Of a DNA stretch of 64,000 nucleotides, positions 32,884 through 41,239 are shown one piece after another. The notes under the pieces are model-generated. The model made no database searches and had not been told where the DNA came from. It saw only the letters and a list, made by a program, of their open reading frames with translations. This DNA is from Flemingiibacterium sp045636265 (GTDB taxonomy: Bacteria; Bacillota; Clostridia; Oscillospirales; CAG-272), in assembly GCA_045636265.1 (NCBI GenBank), contig JAZTXD010000076.1:1-64000 (forward strand), given 5' to 3'. Positions within the stretch are counted from its first letter, which is position 1, and each line of letters starts with the position of its first letter. The position numbers were made by a program, and so were the translations under genes.

Positions 32884-33966
32884 TTACTTTGCAATAGATT
32901 TCTTAAACTGAATATATGCTTCATCTTCTCCGAAAAACGCATCATATTTTCCGAGTGCTTTTTCAGGATAGATATTTGACATATATTCTTCTCCGATTTC
33001 CTCGGAGATGTTTGAAAAATACATCGGATTGCGAACGGCGATATTGAAATCACTGTTCTGCGCAACTGCTTTGACTTGTTCGGCGAGCGCAAAGAAACGT
33101 TTTAGTTCTGCAAGGCATTTTTCTTTGTCGCCCATATTCATATAAACTTTCGCTTTGTTTTCGCAAGCCCAAACCTTATATGTGGCGTAGAAATCAGGAC
33201 ATCCGCTATCAAAAATCGAAAGCAGTTTTTCGTGAGCATCAAAGAATGCAAGCGTTTTTTCGTATTCTTTGTTGACCGTATAAGAGTGAGTCATATATTC
33301 AAAAATATGGCTCATAGTCCAATAAAGATTAAAAAGTGAATCTTCGGCGAACTGTTCTTGCTCCGCAAAGCATTTTTTGCATCCCAACATACAAACCATG
33401 CCTATAATACGTGAACTGTAACCATCGGCGCTGATCTTGGAAATTGTTTCTTCTGCCTTATTATAGTTTCCGCATTCATTATAAATGCGAGTCAGCATAT
33501 TGAGTGCACCGTCCACCTGTTTGCTATCACCGCAGCTGTCTATTACTTCCGTGCAGAGCTTTATGGCTTTTTTAACTGCTTCGCTTTTTTCAGCTTCATC
33601 CTTTGAAATTCGATTTACCATAGATAAGGAAAATGCGAGATAAATTTTCAAATCGGGACTATTGGGATATTTCTTTAGCCCATCGCTGATAATCTCAATT
33701 TCCTTATAGGTATCCATGCTGTCATCTGCCGCTTTCATAATCGCCTTAACTTCATCGGCATAGCTGTTCATATGGTACCCGAAAAGACGGTCTATGGAAA
33801 CGCCGAAGTATTCTGCGATAATCGGAAAAAGGCTCACGTCGGGAGCACATTGATTATTCTCCCATTTTGATATTGCCTGTTCCGAAACTCCAAGCTTTTC
33901 GGCAAGCTGTGCTTGCGTGATCTTCTTTTCCTTGCGGAGCGTGTATATATTTGTTCCAATATTCAT
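32884..33966 (-). CDS. XRE-family transcriptional regulator with helical repeat domain
   Basis: A 360-residue regulator. Residues 1-62 form a Cro/C1-type helix-turn-helix (KKITQAQLAEKLGVSEQAIS, then KWENNQCAPD). The remaining ~290 residues are helical and TPR-like, with pairs of antiparallel helices (for example VDGALNMLTRIYNECGNYNK and AEETISKI) and several cysteines. The design resembles peptide-responsive or RapA/Rgg-like regulators, but no ligand can be named. A 20-base palindrome directly downstream of the -10 of its own promoter suggests negative autoregulation. AAGGAG precedes the ATG, and the gene is monocistronic. Confidence 0.85.
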   Translation of the reverse strand: MNIGTNIYTLRKEKKITQAQLAEKLGVSEQAISKWENNQCAPDVSLFPIIAEYFGVSIDRLFGYHMNSYADEVKAIMKAADDSMDTYKEIEIISDGLKKYPNSPDLKIYLAFSLSMVNRISKDEAEKSEAVKKAIKLCTEVIDSCGDSKQVDGALNMLTRIYNECGNYNKAEETISKISADGYSSRIIGMVCMLGCKKCFAEQEQFAEDSLFNLYWTMSHIFEYMTHSYTVNKEYEKTLAFFDAHEKLLSIFDSGCPDFYATYKVWACENKAKVYMNMGDKEKCLAELKRFFALAEQVKAVAQNSDFNIAVRNPMYFSNISEEIGEEYMSNIYPEKALGKYDAFFGEDEAYIQFKKSIAK

Positions 33967-33987
33967 AGGTTTATCTCCTTATAGATG

Positions 33988-34007
33988 ATTTCAGTGATCA
34001 CTGTAAT
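33988..34007 (-). promoter_or_regulatory. Palindromic operator of XRE regulator
   Basis: The perfect 12-bp palindrome CAGTGATCACTG (33992-34003) is extended on both sides to ATT-T-...-T-AAT. It lies between the -10 box and the start codon, where a bound repressor would block initiation or early elongation. Confidence 0.7.
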
Positions 34008-34008
34008 C

Positions 34009-34037
34009 ATTATAACATACAGAATAACGCTGTACAA
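34009..34037 (-). promoter_or_regulatory. Promoter of XRE regulator
   Basis: On the minus strand, TTGTAC (34037-34032), a 17-base spacer and TATAAT (34014-34009). Confidence 0.65.
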
Positions 34038-34120
34038 TATATCGGATTTATTTTTTTATCCCCAATAGCTCAACTTCAGGTTGGATTTCATTCGCCGGAA
34101 AACTTTCAGGAAACCAAAAC

Positions 34121-34140
34121 GGCGGGGGAAATCCCCCGCC
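34121..34140 (-). terminator. Terminator of ABC exporter operon
   Basis: An 8-bp all-GC stem (GGCGGGGG / CCCCCGCC) with a four-base loop, 14 bases after the stop of the second exporter gene. The T tract is interrupted, so termination may be partial. Confidence 0.8.
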
Positions 34141-34154
34141 ATACGTTATTGGGT

Positions 34155-36011
34155 TTAAGTCGCAATGCCTGCGTACTGATTCTGATAGAGCTTGTAGTAA
34201 GCGCCGCCCTTGGCGAGAAGCTCCTCGTGTGAGCCAACCTCAGCGACTCTGCCTCCGTCGAGAACCACTATCTTATCCGCATCGCGTATCGTGGAAAGTC
34301 GGTGCGCGATGATGAGTGACGTGCGATTCTTCATGAGCGCAACCATTGCAGACTGAATGTGCATCTCCGTGCGGGTGTCAACGCTTGACGTTGCCTCGTC
34401 GAGAATGAGTATTTTCGGGTCTGCGAGGACTGCACGTGCGATCGAAAGAAGCTGTCGCTGTCCCTGCGAGAGATCGCGTCCGGATTCTGCCAGAACCGTG
34501 TCATATCCCTCGGGAAGACGCTCCACGAACACATCGGCGTGAGCCATGGCTGCAGCTTTTGCCACTTCCTCATCGGTTGCATCAAGCTTACCGTAGCGGA
34601 TGTTTGAGCCAATAGTGTCGGAGAAGAGAACAGTATCCTGGAGCACTATTGCAATCGCACGGCGAAGTGTGGATTTCGGAATATCGTTTATATTGATGCC
34701 GTCGATTGTAATTTCGCCGCTGTCGATGTCGTAGAAGCGTGTGAGCAGATTTACAACAGTTGTCTTGCCCGAACCCGTTGCACCGACAATTGCGATCTTC
34801 TGTCCGCGCTCAACCGTAAGATTAAAGCCTTTTAGCACCGGCTCTCCCTCTATATAGGAGAAGTACATATCCTTAAAGCATATGTCGCCGCGGATATCAT
34901 CCACACTGATAGGGTGCTTGCCCTCGTCAATCTCCGGCTCTGACTCCATGATATCGAACACACGCTCTGCACCTGCGATAGCGGTGAGAATTTGCGCGTA
35001 CTGATTTGCAAGTTCGTTTATCGGGCGCGTGAACTGCTTTGAGTACTGGAGAATTGCCTGAATTGCGGGAATACCGATCATTCCGATGAATGAAAGGTAT
35101 CCGCCCACCGCAGCTACAAGCAGATAGCCGAGGTTACCGATCATGTTCATGCACGGTCCCATGACTCCACCCCAGATGCTTGCTTTAACACCGACTTTTC
35201 GGTATTTTGCGGCAGTTTTTGAAAACTCTTCAACACAGGAGCCTTCTTTACCGTATGCCATGACGGTTTTATATCCGGTTACTGATTCCTCAATATGACC
35301 GTTGAGCTGTCCGAGTAGCTTTTGCTGTTCAACGAAGAATTTACGCATGAACTTGGAAAGCTTTGTGGATACAAGGATCGTCAGCGGTATTGTAACCATT
35401 GACACGAGCGTTAGAAGAGGGCTGAAATAGAGCATCATCACAAGTGAGCCTATAAGGGTTATAATACCGGAGAAGAGCGATGCGATCGATTGGGAAATCG
35501 AGTTTGAGATGTTTTCGACGTCGTTAGTCATGCGGCTCATGATGTCGCCGTGGCGGTGTGTGTCGGTATAGCGTATCGGCAGGCGGGATATTTTAGCAAA
35601 AAGATCGTTTCGCATGGTGAGAACCGTATTTTGCGAGAGCTTCGCTGCCGTTATGCCCTGAAGATATGTGAGGAGGGAGAGTACAGCGTATACAACACCC
35701 ATTGCCGCAATGGTTGTGTAGAGCTTCGGGAAATCAACATGGAGTTTTCCCTTTTCGATATCTATAGTTATCGCATCTATGGCAGTCGCCTGAAGTGCGG
35801 GGCCGGCGAGTGTCAGTGCGGCGACGAGTGAAACGATAACAAGAAGGAAAATCAGGAGATATTTACTTTTTCCGATGTAACGGATAAGCTTTCCGAGCGT
35901 TGCTTTCATATTCTTCGGCTTTTCACGTATCATCGGGCCGCCCGGTCCGCCGCGGCGTGGTCCCATGGGAATAACCGGCTTTTCCTGTGTGTTCTGTCTG
36001 TTTTCTGCCAT
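34155..36011 (-). CDS. ABC exporter half-transporter B (canonical ATP site)
   Basis: A 618-residue MsbA/LmrA-type half-transporter. A Pro/Gly/Arg-rich N-terminal extension (about 40 residues) leads into six membrane helices (about 50-330) and an ATPase domain. The ATPase has Walker A GATGSGKTT, signature LSQGQRQL, Walker B ILILDEATSSVD with catalytic Glu, and switch His in IIAHRLST. It pairs with the upstream half-transporter, whose ATP site is degenerate. The ATG overlaps the upstream stop by one base, preceded by GGAGGTGA. The pair is controlled by a MarR-type gene, so drug, peptide or lipid export is likely. Confidence 0.9.
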   Translation of the reverse strand: MAENRQNTQEKPVIPMGPRRGGPGGPMIREKPKNMKATLGKLIRYIGKSKYLLIFLLVIVSLVAALTLAGPALQATAIDAITIDIEKGKLHVDFPKLYTTIAAMGVVYAVLSLLTYLQGITAAKLSQNTVLTMRNDLFAKISRLPIRYTDTHRHGDIMSRMTNDVENISNSISQSIASLFSGIITLIGSLVMMLYFSPLLTLVSMVTIPLTILVSTKLSKFMRKFFVEQQKLLGQLNGHIEESVTGYKTVMAYGKEGSCVEEFSKTAAKYRKVGVKASIWGGVMGPCMNMIGNLGYLLVAAVGGYLSFIGMIGIPAIQAILQYSKQFTRPINELANQYAQILTAIAGAERVFDIMESEPEIDEGKHPISVDDIRGDICFKDMYFSYIEGEPVLKGFNLTVERGQKIAIVGATGSGKTTVVNLLTRFYDIDSGEITIDGININDIPKSTLRRAIAIVLQDTVLFSDTIGSNIRYGKLDATDEEVAKAAAMAHADVFVERLPEGYDTVLAESGRDLSQGQRQLLSIARAVLADPKILILDEATSSVDTRTEMHIQSAMVALMKNRTSLIIAHRLSTIRDADKIVVLDGGRVAEVGSHEELLAKGGAYYKLYQNQYAGIAT

Positions 36012-37756
36012 TACTCGTCACCTCCTTCGGTATTTCTCATCTGCGAAGCGTAAATATCGCGGTAGGTATCGCTTGTTTTCATAAGCTCATCGTGCGGCGC
36101 AAATGCCACGATAGTTCCGTTTTCGATAACCGCTATGCGATCGCAGTTTTTGATCGATGCAATTCGCTGTGCGATCATTATTATTGTTGTGTCCTTGATA
36201 TTCTCGCGCAGAGCCTTGTGGAGTCTTGCCTCTGTTCCAAGGTCGAGTGCGGAGGTTGAGTCGTCGAAGATAAGTATCTCCGGGCGGCGCAGTATTGCAC
36301 GCGCTATGGCGATACGCTGTTTCTGACCGCCAGAGAGGGAAGCACCCTTTTCAGCGATCATTGTATTGTAATCGTCGTTGAATCCCATTATGAAGTCGTC
36401 TGCCTGCGCGATCTGTGCCGCAAGCTTTACCTCCTCATCCGACGCCTCGGGACGTCCCCAACGGATGTTTTCTGCCACAGTTCCCGAGAACAGCTCGGTT
36501 TTCTGCAAAACAAACGCTATTTTTTTGCGAAGAGTGTCGAGTTCATACTCGCGTACATTGACGCCGTCAACGAGGACATTACCCTCGGTTGCATCGTAAA
36601 ATCTCGGAATGAGATTTACAAGCGAGGATTTACCCGAGCCGGTAGCTCCGATTATTGCAACGGTTTCGCCGGGCTTTATGTCGAGATTTATGTCAGACAG
36701 CACAGGGCGGCCTGCGGCGTTGGGATAGCTGAAAGAAACGTTTTTAAACTCAACTGAGCCTTTGTTATTATCAGTGCCAATCAAACTGCCGCCGCTGATT
36801 GCGGGATCGCATTCAAGTATTTCGGTGACACGCTTTGCACTCGCTGCCGCACGTGTCATTGTCTGGAACATCATGCTTACCATCATCATAGACATAAGAA
36901 TTTGCGTTATGTATGTGATGGCCGCCATAACATCGCCGACCATTATTCCGCCGATGGTACCAATTGCCGCTTCGACCTCATTACCGCCGATAAGCAGTAT
37001 AGCGATTACAGAACCGTTCATTAAAATCATGAGCACAGGTCCGAGCTTTGCCATGAGTCGCTGAACTGTGAGGTTTACATCGCGCAGTTCCGCATTTGCA
37101 GTCGAGAAACGGTCTATTTCGTAATCTTCCTTTACATACGCCTTAACAACGCGTGCACCGGATACGTTTTCCTGAACAACGGAGTTTACGCGGTCAAGCT
37201 TTTTTTGCACAACACTGAAAAGCGGTCCTGCTTTTTTTAGCATAAGGAAGACGAGAAGCAGCTGTATTGGCAGAGCTATTGCGAGTACTATGCCAAATTT
37301 TGGACTTATGCGAAGTGCCATGTATATTCCGCCGATAAACTGCATAGGTGCGCGGACAAACATACGCAGCAACATTGCAACAAAGTCCTGAACTGCGTTA
37401 ATATCGTTTGTGAGTCTTGTTACGAGTGAACCGGTGGTAAATTTATCGGTTTGTTGAAGAGAAAGGCTCATCACCTTTTTAAAGGCATCATTTCTGAGAT
37501 CGTTACCAAATCTCTGTGCGGCGTTGCTGGCGAATACTGCGGAGAGTATGCCGAAAACGGCACCGACTGCAACGAGTCCGAGCATACGAAGTCCCGTTGT
37601 GATAATAAGTGCCATGTCGTGACCGATAACGCCTTCGTCAACGATTTTTGCCATCAACTCAGGCTGCATAAGGTCTATCATAACCTCGCCAACCATGGTG
37701 AGCGGCGCTAAGATTGCGAATAGCCAATAAGGCTTCAAATATTTTGCAAGCTTCAT
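36011..37756 (-). CDS. ABC exporter half-transporter A (degenerate ATP site)
   Basis: A 581-residue half-transporter with six membrane helices and an ATPase domain. Walker A is GATGSGKSS and the signature is LSGGQKQR. The Walker B segment reads ILIFDDSTSALD, with Asp instead of the catalytic Glu, and the switch region reads MIAQRIAS, with Gln instead of His. This combination marks the non-hydrolytic subunit of asymmetric heterodimeric exporters such as TM287/288 and BmrCD. It lies 17 bases after the MarR gene and overlaps the second half-transporter gene by one base. The C-terminus EGGDE is produced by the embedded Shine-Dalgarno site of the next gene. Confidence 0.9.
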   Translation of the reverse strand: MKLAKYLKPYWLFAILAPLTMVGEVMIDLMQPELMAKIVDEGVIGHDMALIITTGLRMLGLVAVGAVFGILSAVFASNAAQRFGNDLRNDAFKKVMSLSLQQTDKFTTGSLVTRLTNDINAVQDFVAMLLRMFVRAPMQFIGGIYMALRISPKFGIVLAIALPIQLLLVFLMLKKAGPLFSVVQKKLDRVNSVVQENVSGARVVKAYVKEDYEIDRFSTANAELRDVNLTVQRLMAKLGPVLMILMNGSVIAILLIGGNEVEAAIGTIGGIMVGDVMAAITYITQILMSMMMVSMMFQTMTRAAASAKRVTEILECDPAISGGSLIGTDNNKGSVEFKNVSFSYPNAAGRPVLSDINLDIKPGETVAIIGATGSGKSSLVNLIPRFYDATEGNVLVDGVNVREYELDTLRKKIAFVLQKTELFSGTVAENIRWGRPEASDEEVKLAAQIAQADDFIMGFNDDYNTMIAEKGASLSGGQKQRIAIARAILRRPEILIFDDSTSALDLGTEARLHKALRENIKDTTIIMIAQRIASIKNCDRIAVIENGTIVAFAPHDELMKTSDTYRDIYASQMRNTEGGDE

Positions 37757-37773
37757 ATTTACCTCTGTTTTGT

Positions 37774-38259
37774 TTAGTCTTTTTGGAGAAGATTGTCTAT
37801 TACTTTATTAAGAAGAGTTGACAGCGTTTCGATTTCCTCGGCTGAAAGATTCTCGAGGGCAACTTTGTCCCCCTCCTTGTGAATTGCGCGCACACGGTCG
37901 TCTATGGCTTTTCCTTTATCCGTGAGATAGACAAACGTCTGGCGCAGATCCTCCTCGTTATCGCGGCGGATGACAAGACCGTCACGCTCCATTTTCTGAA
38001 GCGTTACACTGACTGTCGGCGGCTTCAGATGTGTCGCTTTTACAAGATCGAGCTGTGTGACGCCGGGCTGCATTCTCGCAAGGTGGAAAATGAGCATACG
38101 GTAGCTTGACGGAAGACCGTCATGATCGGAAAGTCTTCTCATTCTGTCGTGATAGAGCTTTGCTGCATCGTGTATGCGCATCATTGCGTTATAATTTGAA
38201 TCAAGTCTGCGTTTGGGGAGTGATTCAAAGAATTCTTCGGGTAATGGCTTTGACTTCAT
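37774..38259 (-). CDS. MarR-family transcriptional regulator of the exporter operon
   Basis: A 161-residue winged-helix regulator. The DNA-recognition part is PGVTQLDLVKATHLKPPTVS followed by VTLQKMERDGLVIRR, with the wing NEEDLRQTFVYLTDKGKAI; the flanking helices form the dimer interface. I start it at ATG 38259 because GGAGGAACAGC lies directly before it; the longer frame from 38331 would begin inside the promoter. It is the first gene of the exporter operon and sits behind a palindrome of the MarR type, so it probably represses its own transcript until a ligand binds. Confidence 0.9.
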   Translation of the reverse strand: MKSKPLPEEFFESLPKRRLDSNYNAMMRIHDAAKLYHDRMRRLSDHDGLPSSYRMLIFHLARMQPGVTQLDLVKATHLKPPTVSVTLQKMERDGLVIRRDNEEDLRQTFVYLTDKGKAIDDRVRAIHKEGDKVALENLSAEEIETLSTLLNKVIDNLLQKD

Positions 38260-38281
38260 GCTGTTCCTCCTATGTATAGAA

Positions 38282-38297
38282 TTAGTTAGCAAACTAA
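38282..38297 (-). promoter_or_regulatory. MarR-type operator
   Basis: TTAGTT-AGCA-AACTAA is a palindrome (14 of 16 positions symmetric). It begins five bases after the -10 box and covers the expected transcription start. Confidence 0.75.
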
Positions 38298-38302
38298 TAA
38301 AT

Positions 38303-38331
38303 ATTATACAGCAAAAGCTGCAATTTGTCAA
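38303..38331 (-). promoter_or_regulatory. Consensus promoter of marR-ABC operon
   Basis: On the minus strand a perfect TTGACA (38331-38326) and a perfect TATAAT (38308-38303) are separated by exactly 17 bases. This is the strongest promoter seen in the window. Confidence 0.9.
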
Positions 38332-38361
38332 TGGTGATATCGTGAAAACTGGGTGAAAAAA

Positions 38362-38384
38362 GGAACACCTTTCTGTGGTGTTCC
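38362..38384 (-). terminator. Terminator of UPF0210 gene
   Basis: An 8-bp stem (GGAACACC / GGTGTTCC) flanked by A and T runs, shortly after the stop codon of the UPF0210 gene. Confidence 0.9.
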
Positions 38385-38394
38385 TTTTGGAATA

Positions 38395-39753
38395 TCAGTT
38401 TTTGAGCGAATGTATCGGCGCGGGGATGCGTCCGCCTCTTGAGATAAACTCCGCGGGGGAATTTGTGTTGAGTGCGATAACCGGAGCATATCCGAGTAGT
38501 CCCCCGAAGTTGACAACCTCGCCAACTCCCTTGCCGTATGCGGGGATAACACGTACAGCGGTAGTCTTGGTGTTAGCAACGCCGATTGAGATCTCGTCGG
38601 CGATGATTCCGCTTATAACCTCGGCAGGAGTGTCGCCGGGGATAACGATCATGTCAAGTCCGACAGAGCATACAGCTGTCATTGCTTCGAGCTTTTCTAT
38701 AGAAAGTGCACCGCAGGTAACCGCGTCGATCATGCCTGCGTCCTCGGACACCGGGATGAACGCGCCGGACAGTCCGCCGACGTGACTGGATGCCATAACG
38801 CCGCCCTTCTTAACCGCATCGTTGAGAAGTGCGAGTGCGGCAGTGGTTCCGTGTGCACCGCAGCGCTCGAGTCCCATGTTCTCGAGAATATGAGCAACGG
38901 AGTCACCGATTGCGGGTGTGGGCGCGAGCGAGAGGTCAACGATACCGAAAGGTACGCCAAGGCGCTTTGACGCCTCAAATGCAACAAGCTGACCCACACG
39001 GGTAATCTTGAATGCAGTCTTCTTGATGATGTCTGCGAGCGTTGAAAAGTCGCAGTGTCCTGCGCGCTTGATAGCGGACGCAACAACGCCGGGACCGGAT
39101 ACGCCGACGCTTACAACGGCTTCACCCTCACCAACGCCGTGGAATGCGCCTGCCATGAAGGGGTTATCCTCGGGGACATTTGCGAATACCACGAATTTCG
39201 CGCATCCGATCGACTGATCGTCACGAGTCAGATATGCGGCACGCTTGATGATGTCGCCCATTTTCGCAACGGCATCCATGTTGATGCCGGCTTTGGTTGT
39301 TGCTACGTTGACGGAGGAACAGACGCGGTTTGTTTCGGCGAGTGCCTCGGGAATGACAGAGAGGAAGGTTTCGTCCTTCTTTGTCATGCCCTTGTGAACA
39401 AGTGCGCCAAATCCGCCGATGAAGTTTATGCCAAGCGTGCTTGCGGCACGGTCAAGTGCCTTTGCCGCCTTTATGTATCCGTCGGGCGAAAATTCTCCGC
39501 CGCACAGAGATATAGGAGTTACAGCAACACGCTTGTTTATTATCGGAATACCGTATTCCTTTTCGATGTTCTCGCCGGTGACTACCAGCTTTTCTGCGGT
39601 TTTGGTTATCTTGTCGTATATTTTCATCGCGAAACGGTCTTCGTCCTCCGAAGCACAGTCGAGCAGGGAAATGCCCATTGTGATGGTTCGGATGTCGAGG
39701 TTTTCTTCGCGAATCATGCTTATCGTTTCAAGTATATCGGCTGTGTTAAGCAT
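38395..39753 (-). CDS. UPF0210 (DUF711/PFL-like) protein
   Basis: A 452-residue protein of the conserved UPF0210 family. Typical segments are EENLDIRTITMGISLLDC at the N-terminus, VAVTPISLCGGE, GVGEGEAVVSVGVSGPG, DLSLAPTPAIGDSVA and CGAHGTTAALALLNDA. The family is structurally related to glycyl-radical (PFL-like) barrels but lacks a glycyl-radical motif, and its biochemical role is unknown. It is almost always paired with an ACT-domain protein, and here that gene lies 15 bases upstream. Length is standard (about 450). Confidence 0.88.
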   Translation of the reverse strand: MLNTADILETISMIREENLDIRTITMGISLLDCASEDEDRFAMKIYDKITKTAEKLVVTGENIEKEYGIPIINKRVAVTPISLCGGEFSPDGYIKAAKALDRAASTLGINFIGGFGALVHKGMTKKDETFLSVIPEALAETNRVCSSVNVATTKAGINMDAVAKMGDIIKRAAYLTRDDQSIGCAKFVVFANVPEDNPFMAGAFHGVGEGEAVVSVGVSGPGVVASAIKRAGHCDFSTLADIIKKTAFKITRVGQLVAFEASKRLGVPFGIVDLSLAPTPAIGDSVAHILENMGLERCGAHGTTAALALLNDAVKKGGVMASSHVGGLSGAFIPVSEDAGMIDAVTCGALSIEKLEAMTAVCSVGLDMIVIPGDTPAEVISGIIADEISIGVANTKTTAVRVIPAYGKGVGEVVNFGGLLGYAPVIALNTNSPAEFISRGGRIPAPIHSLKN

Positions 39754-39768
39754 AGTTATGACCTTTCT

Positions 39769-40038
39769 TTATATAGTGTGCATTGCGGAGAAAATATCCT
39801 CGTGCATTGTCTGGATAACAAGACCTGAATCATTACCGAGTGCGGTCATCTTATCAACAAAATCGGTGAAGTGTATACTAAGCTTGTCGATGTCAACGAG
39901 CATGATCATTGCGAAGTAATCATCGAGTACGCTCTGCGAGATATCGACAATATTAGCGCCATGGTCAGCGCAGGAGTTTGCAACCTTTGCGATAATTCCC
40001 ATTGCATCTTTTCCGGTTACGGTGATAACAGCTTTCAT
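39769..40038 (-). CDS. ACT-domain protein (UPF0237)
   Basis: An 89-residue single ACT domain (KAVITVTGKDAMGIIAKVAN, then CADHGANIVDISQSV, then FAMIMLVDI). ACT domains bind amino acids. The UPF0237/UPF0210 gene pair is conserved in many Firmicutes, for example pneumococci, which suggests the ACT protein is a ligand-binding regulator of its partner. ATG 40038, preceded by AAAGGA, is preferred over the extended frame from 40089. Confidence 0.88.
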   Translation of the reverse strand: MKAVITVTGKDAMGIIAKVANSCADHGANIVDISQSVLDDYFAMIMLVDIDKLSIHFTDFVDKMTALGNDSGLVIQTMHEDIFSAMHTI

Positions 40039-40160
40039 TTTTGTGTGTCCTTTCGTTTGTGAAAATAATACTCCTATATTATAATACACTATTTTCGCGA
40101 TTTTTGCAAGATAGTTTGCAGATAAAATTTGAATAATGTTATGTTATTTTACAAAAAAGA

Positions 40161-40184
40161 GCGGTGCACCGTTATGTGCACCGC
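40161..40184 (-). terminator. Terminator downstream of barrel-like gene
   Basis: A 9-bp stem (GCGGTGCAC / GTGCACCGC) with a six-base loop and a minus-strand T run, 15 bases after the stop codon. Confidence 0.9.
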
Positions 40185-40199
40185 TTTTAATAAGCTTAT

Positions 40200-41060
40200 T
40201 TATTTCGCCGCCTGCTCTTTTTCCCACTCATTGAAAATGGAAATATTCTCCGTGAGCTGGTCGTGATGCTTCTGGAAGACACCCATAACAGCAAAGTCGT
40301 TAGGCTTTAATGTGTTGAAAATTGTGTTGTACGCATCCTTGATGAGCACCTTTCGCTCCTCGGGAGTCTTTTCAACAAGCATCTGTCCGCCGGCGAAAAT
40401 CTTGAACGCAATTATCGGCTTCTTAACGTCCTTAAGTACATCAAGCATAAGCGGTCTGTCCTCGGGAACAACGATGATTCCGCTCTTACTCTTGCCGGTT
40501 ATGAATCCGCTTTGCTGTCCCTCGCGTCCGCGACGGAAATTGTACATGCATGCCATGTAGAAGTCAATGTCCCAGCCCTCACGCTCACTCTGTGCGATAA
40601 CCTCGGGATGATGTGTGCCGAAACCGACCTTGACTCCGCTCTCACGCATTTCGCTGAGCGTTTTAATATCTGCCAGAACGTCTTTGGTGTTGCCTTCCTC
40701 CCATCTCCAGTCGACAGCCGAGCCGGAGATGTACGCGCCGATAGGGCCAACGCTGAGCATCTGACGCATGCTTACGTCAAGGCGGACGGGAGCGTAATGC
40801 TGGAAGATGAAGTTCATCTTACCGCCGTTGCTGCGGTAATGCTGTAATATTCTGATTATGTACGGATCGGCAAGGGGAAGCATGGTGTTAACGCCGAGCT
40901 CTTCCATTTTGTGCATAGCCTCGAGGATTTTGTCCTCGGTGTGATATTCGAGCATCTCCTCGCGTGTAACATAATCTGTTATATATGAGTGACCGTTGAA
41001 GGGATTATCTCCCACGATAAGCTTTGTTACCTGGTGACCAAAAAAATCTACACTGTACAT
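40200..41060 (-). CDS. Uncharacterised protein, TIM-barrel/aldo-keto reductase-like
   Basis: A 286-residue cytoplasmic protein that I cannot assign firmly. It starts with a conserved-looking block (VDFFGHQVTKLIVGDNPFNG), followed by alternating strand/helix segments such as LGVNTMLPLAD, VKVGFGTHHPEV, DIDFYMACMYNF, KPIIAFKIFAGG and NDFAVMGVFQKH. That rhythm fits a TIM barrel related to aldo/keto reductases, but the classical catalytic Tyr-Lys-His set is not evident. It is monocistronic with a good terminator and lies divergently from the GH13 gene, so a role in sugar metabolism is possible only by position. Confidence 0.7.
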   Translation of the reverse strand: MYSVDFFGHQVTKLIVGDNPFNGHSYITDYVTREEMLEYHTEDKILEAMHKMEELGVNTMLPLADPYIIRILQHYRSNGGKMNFIFQHYAPVRLDVSMRQMLSVGPIGAYISGSAVDWRWEEGNTKDVLADIKTLSEMRESGVKVGFGTHHPEVIAQSEREGWDIDFYMACMYNFRRGREGQQSGFITGKSKSGIIVVPEDRPLMLDVLKDVKKPIIAFKIFAGGQMLVEKTPEERKVLIKDAYNTIFNTLKPNDFAVMGVFQKHHDQLTENISIFNEWEKEQAAK

Positions 41061-41176
41061 AATAATTCTCCTTTACAGTTAATGTAGGTAAATATCTCCA
41101 TATACATTATAGCACCTAAGTGTCAACTGTTTCAAGCATAAATGTCGCTAAAGTCGGCAAATTTGCGCGAAAATTA

Positions 41177-41205
41177 TTGATTTTTTGAAAGCAGTATGAT
41201 ATACT
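41177..41205 (+). promoter_or_regulatory. Promoter of GH13 operon
   Basis: TTGATT (41177-41182) and TATACT (41200-41205) with a 17-base spacer, 34 bases before the ATG. Confidence 0.75.
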
Positions 41206-41239
41206 TTTTATATAACATTTGAAGTATGAGGTAACGGAC

